Shown here in pieces: positions 13,872 to 14,025 of a stretch of 14,025 nt of DNA; the stretch's first letter is position 1, and every line of letters begins with the position of its first letter. The notes under the pieces were generated by a model. The model worked only from the letters and a program-made list of their open reading frames with translations. It searched no databases and was not told the DNA's origin. Position numbers and translations under genes: made by a program. The DNA is from JAICYJ01 sp045806525 (GTDB lineage Bacteria; Actinomycetota; Thermoleophilia; Gaiellales; JAICJC01), in NCBI GenBank assembly GCA_045806525.1, contig JBJMJD010000089.1, positions 1 to 14,025 on the forward strand, read 5' to 3'.

Positions 13872-13970
13872 GAGTAGGTGAGTGGTGAGTAGGTGGTTGG
13901 TGTTGCTTTCTTCACTATTAACCGCCTACGAATTGCCCAAACCACTCACTTACTCACCACTCACGTACTC
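13872..13970 (+). promoter_or_regulatory. Long leader hairpin before fabF
   Basis: Bases 13872-13894 pair with 13948-13970 over 23 positions, with one mismatch (13877/13965) and one G-T pair. After a small bulge, 13895-13898 pairs with 13940-13943. The loop is about 40 bases. The 5' arm is built of repeated GTGAGTAG-like units and the 3' arm of their complements. The stem ends five bases before the fabF ATG, so it could control ribosome access or mRNA life. An AAGGAG at 13865-13870 lies just upstream of the stem. Confidence 0.5.
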
Positions 13971-13975
13971 GCCGC

Positions 13976-14025
13976 ATGTCGCGCCGCGTTGTCATTACTG
14001 GGGTTGGGGTAGTTTCGCCGCTGGG
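13976..14025 (+). CDS. fabF: 3-oxoacyl-ACP synthase II, N-terminal fragment
   Basis: The last 50 bases encode MSRRVVITGVGVVSPLG, the characteristic beginning of FabF-type ketoacyl-ACP synthases, which extend fatty acids by condensing acyl chains with malonyl-ACP. The catalytic cysteine and histidines lie beyond the window, so another member of the KS family (for example a polyketide chain-length factor partner) cannot be excluded. An in-frame stop at 13919-13921 and the absence of another start make ATG 13976 the start. No ribosome site precedes it; instead the long hairpin ends five bases upstream. Codons here (GTT, ATT, ACT, GTA) are less GC-rich than in the other genes. Confidence 0.85.
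   Translation, partial: MSRRVVITGVGVVSPL

Noticed and set aside
13860..13888. TTGACA at 13860-13865 as the fabF -35 element
   Set aside because: The sequence 17 bases downstream (TGGTGA) is a poor -10, while the pair at 13779/13802 fits better.
1..14025. CRISPR array, transposase or phage structural genes
   Set aside because: No regularly spaced repeats, no transposase motifs and no phage proteins were found in any frame.

Overview
The window is high-GC DNA with strong Shine-Dalgarno sites, GTG/TTG starts, overlapping stop/start codons, several lipoproteins and a cyclase-domain/ATPase/TPR protein. This suggests an actinobacterium (Actinomycetota), possibly a Thermoleophilia/Solirubrobacter-type lineage. 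That placement is an inference from gene content and composition only.

Left part (1-1162): the C-terminal end of a probable methyltransferase, a complete 1-Cys peroxiredoxin with a perfect AGGAGG site, and a 50-residue membrane microprotein on the minus strand.

Central part (1255-7307): eight plus-strand genes that look like one operon, several joined by start/stop overlaps (CTGA, ATGA, GTGA, TGATG). In order: a YkuD-type L,D-transpeptidase; a secreted protein of unknown function; a lipoprotein with two His-rich domains; a four-helix membrane protein; a YcnI/DUF1775 copper-binding protein; a CopC-CopD fusion with an extra Met-containing C-terminal domain; a 33-residue membrane microprotein; and a membrane-anchored TPM-like protein. 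The CopC, CopD and YcnI parts point to copper handling at the cell envelope. The other genes are tied to it by position. A strong hairpin at 7321-7368 closes the operon and also serves the convergent gene.

Right-centre (7376-11277): a secreted protein with a calcium-binding-type loop on the minus strand, a large regulator (class III cyclase-like domain, NTPase, TPR-like helices, no visible DNA-binding domain), and an 81-residue hypothetical protein.

Right part (11330-14025): an intact tRNA-Pro(TGG), followed about 2 kb later by a second copy of its 3' part (45 of 46 positions). The two copies flank a small block holding two convergent lipoprotein genes and no integrase. This is the pattern left by site-specific integration at a tRNA gene. 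Beyond it lie a 48-residue hypothetical membrane peptide, a good sigma-70-type promoter, a long leader with a 23-bp hairpin, and the first 17 codons of fabF.
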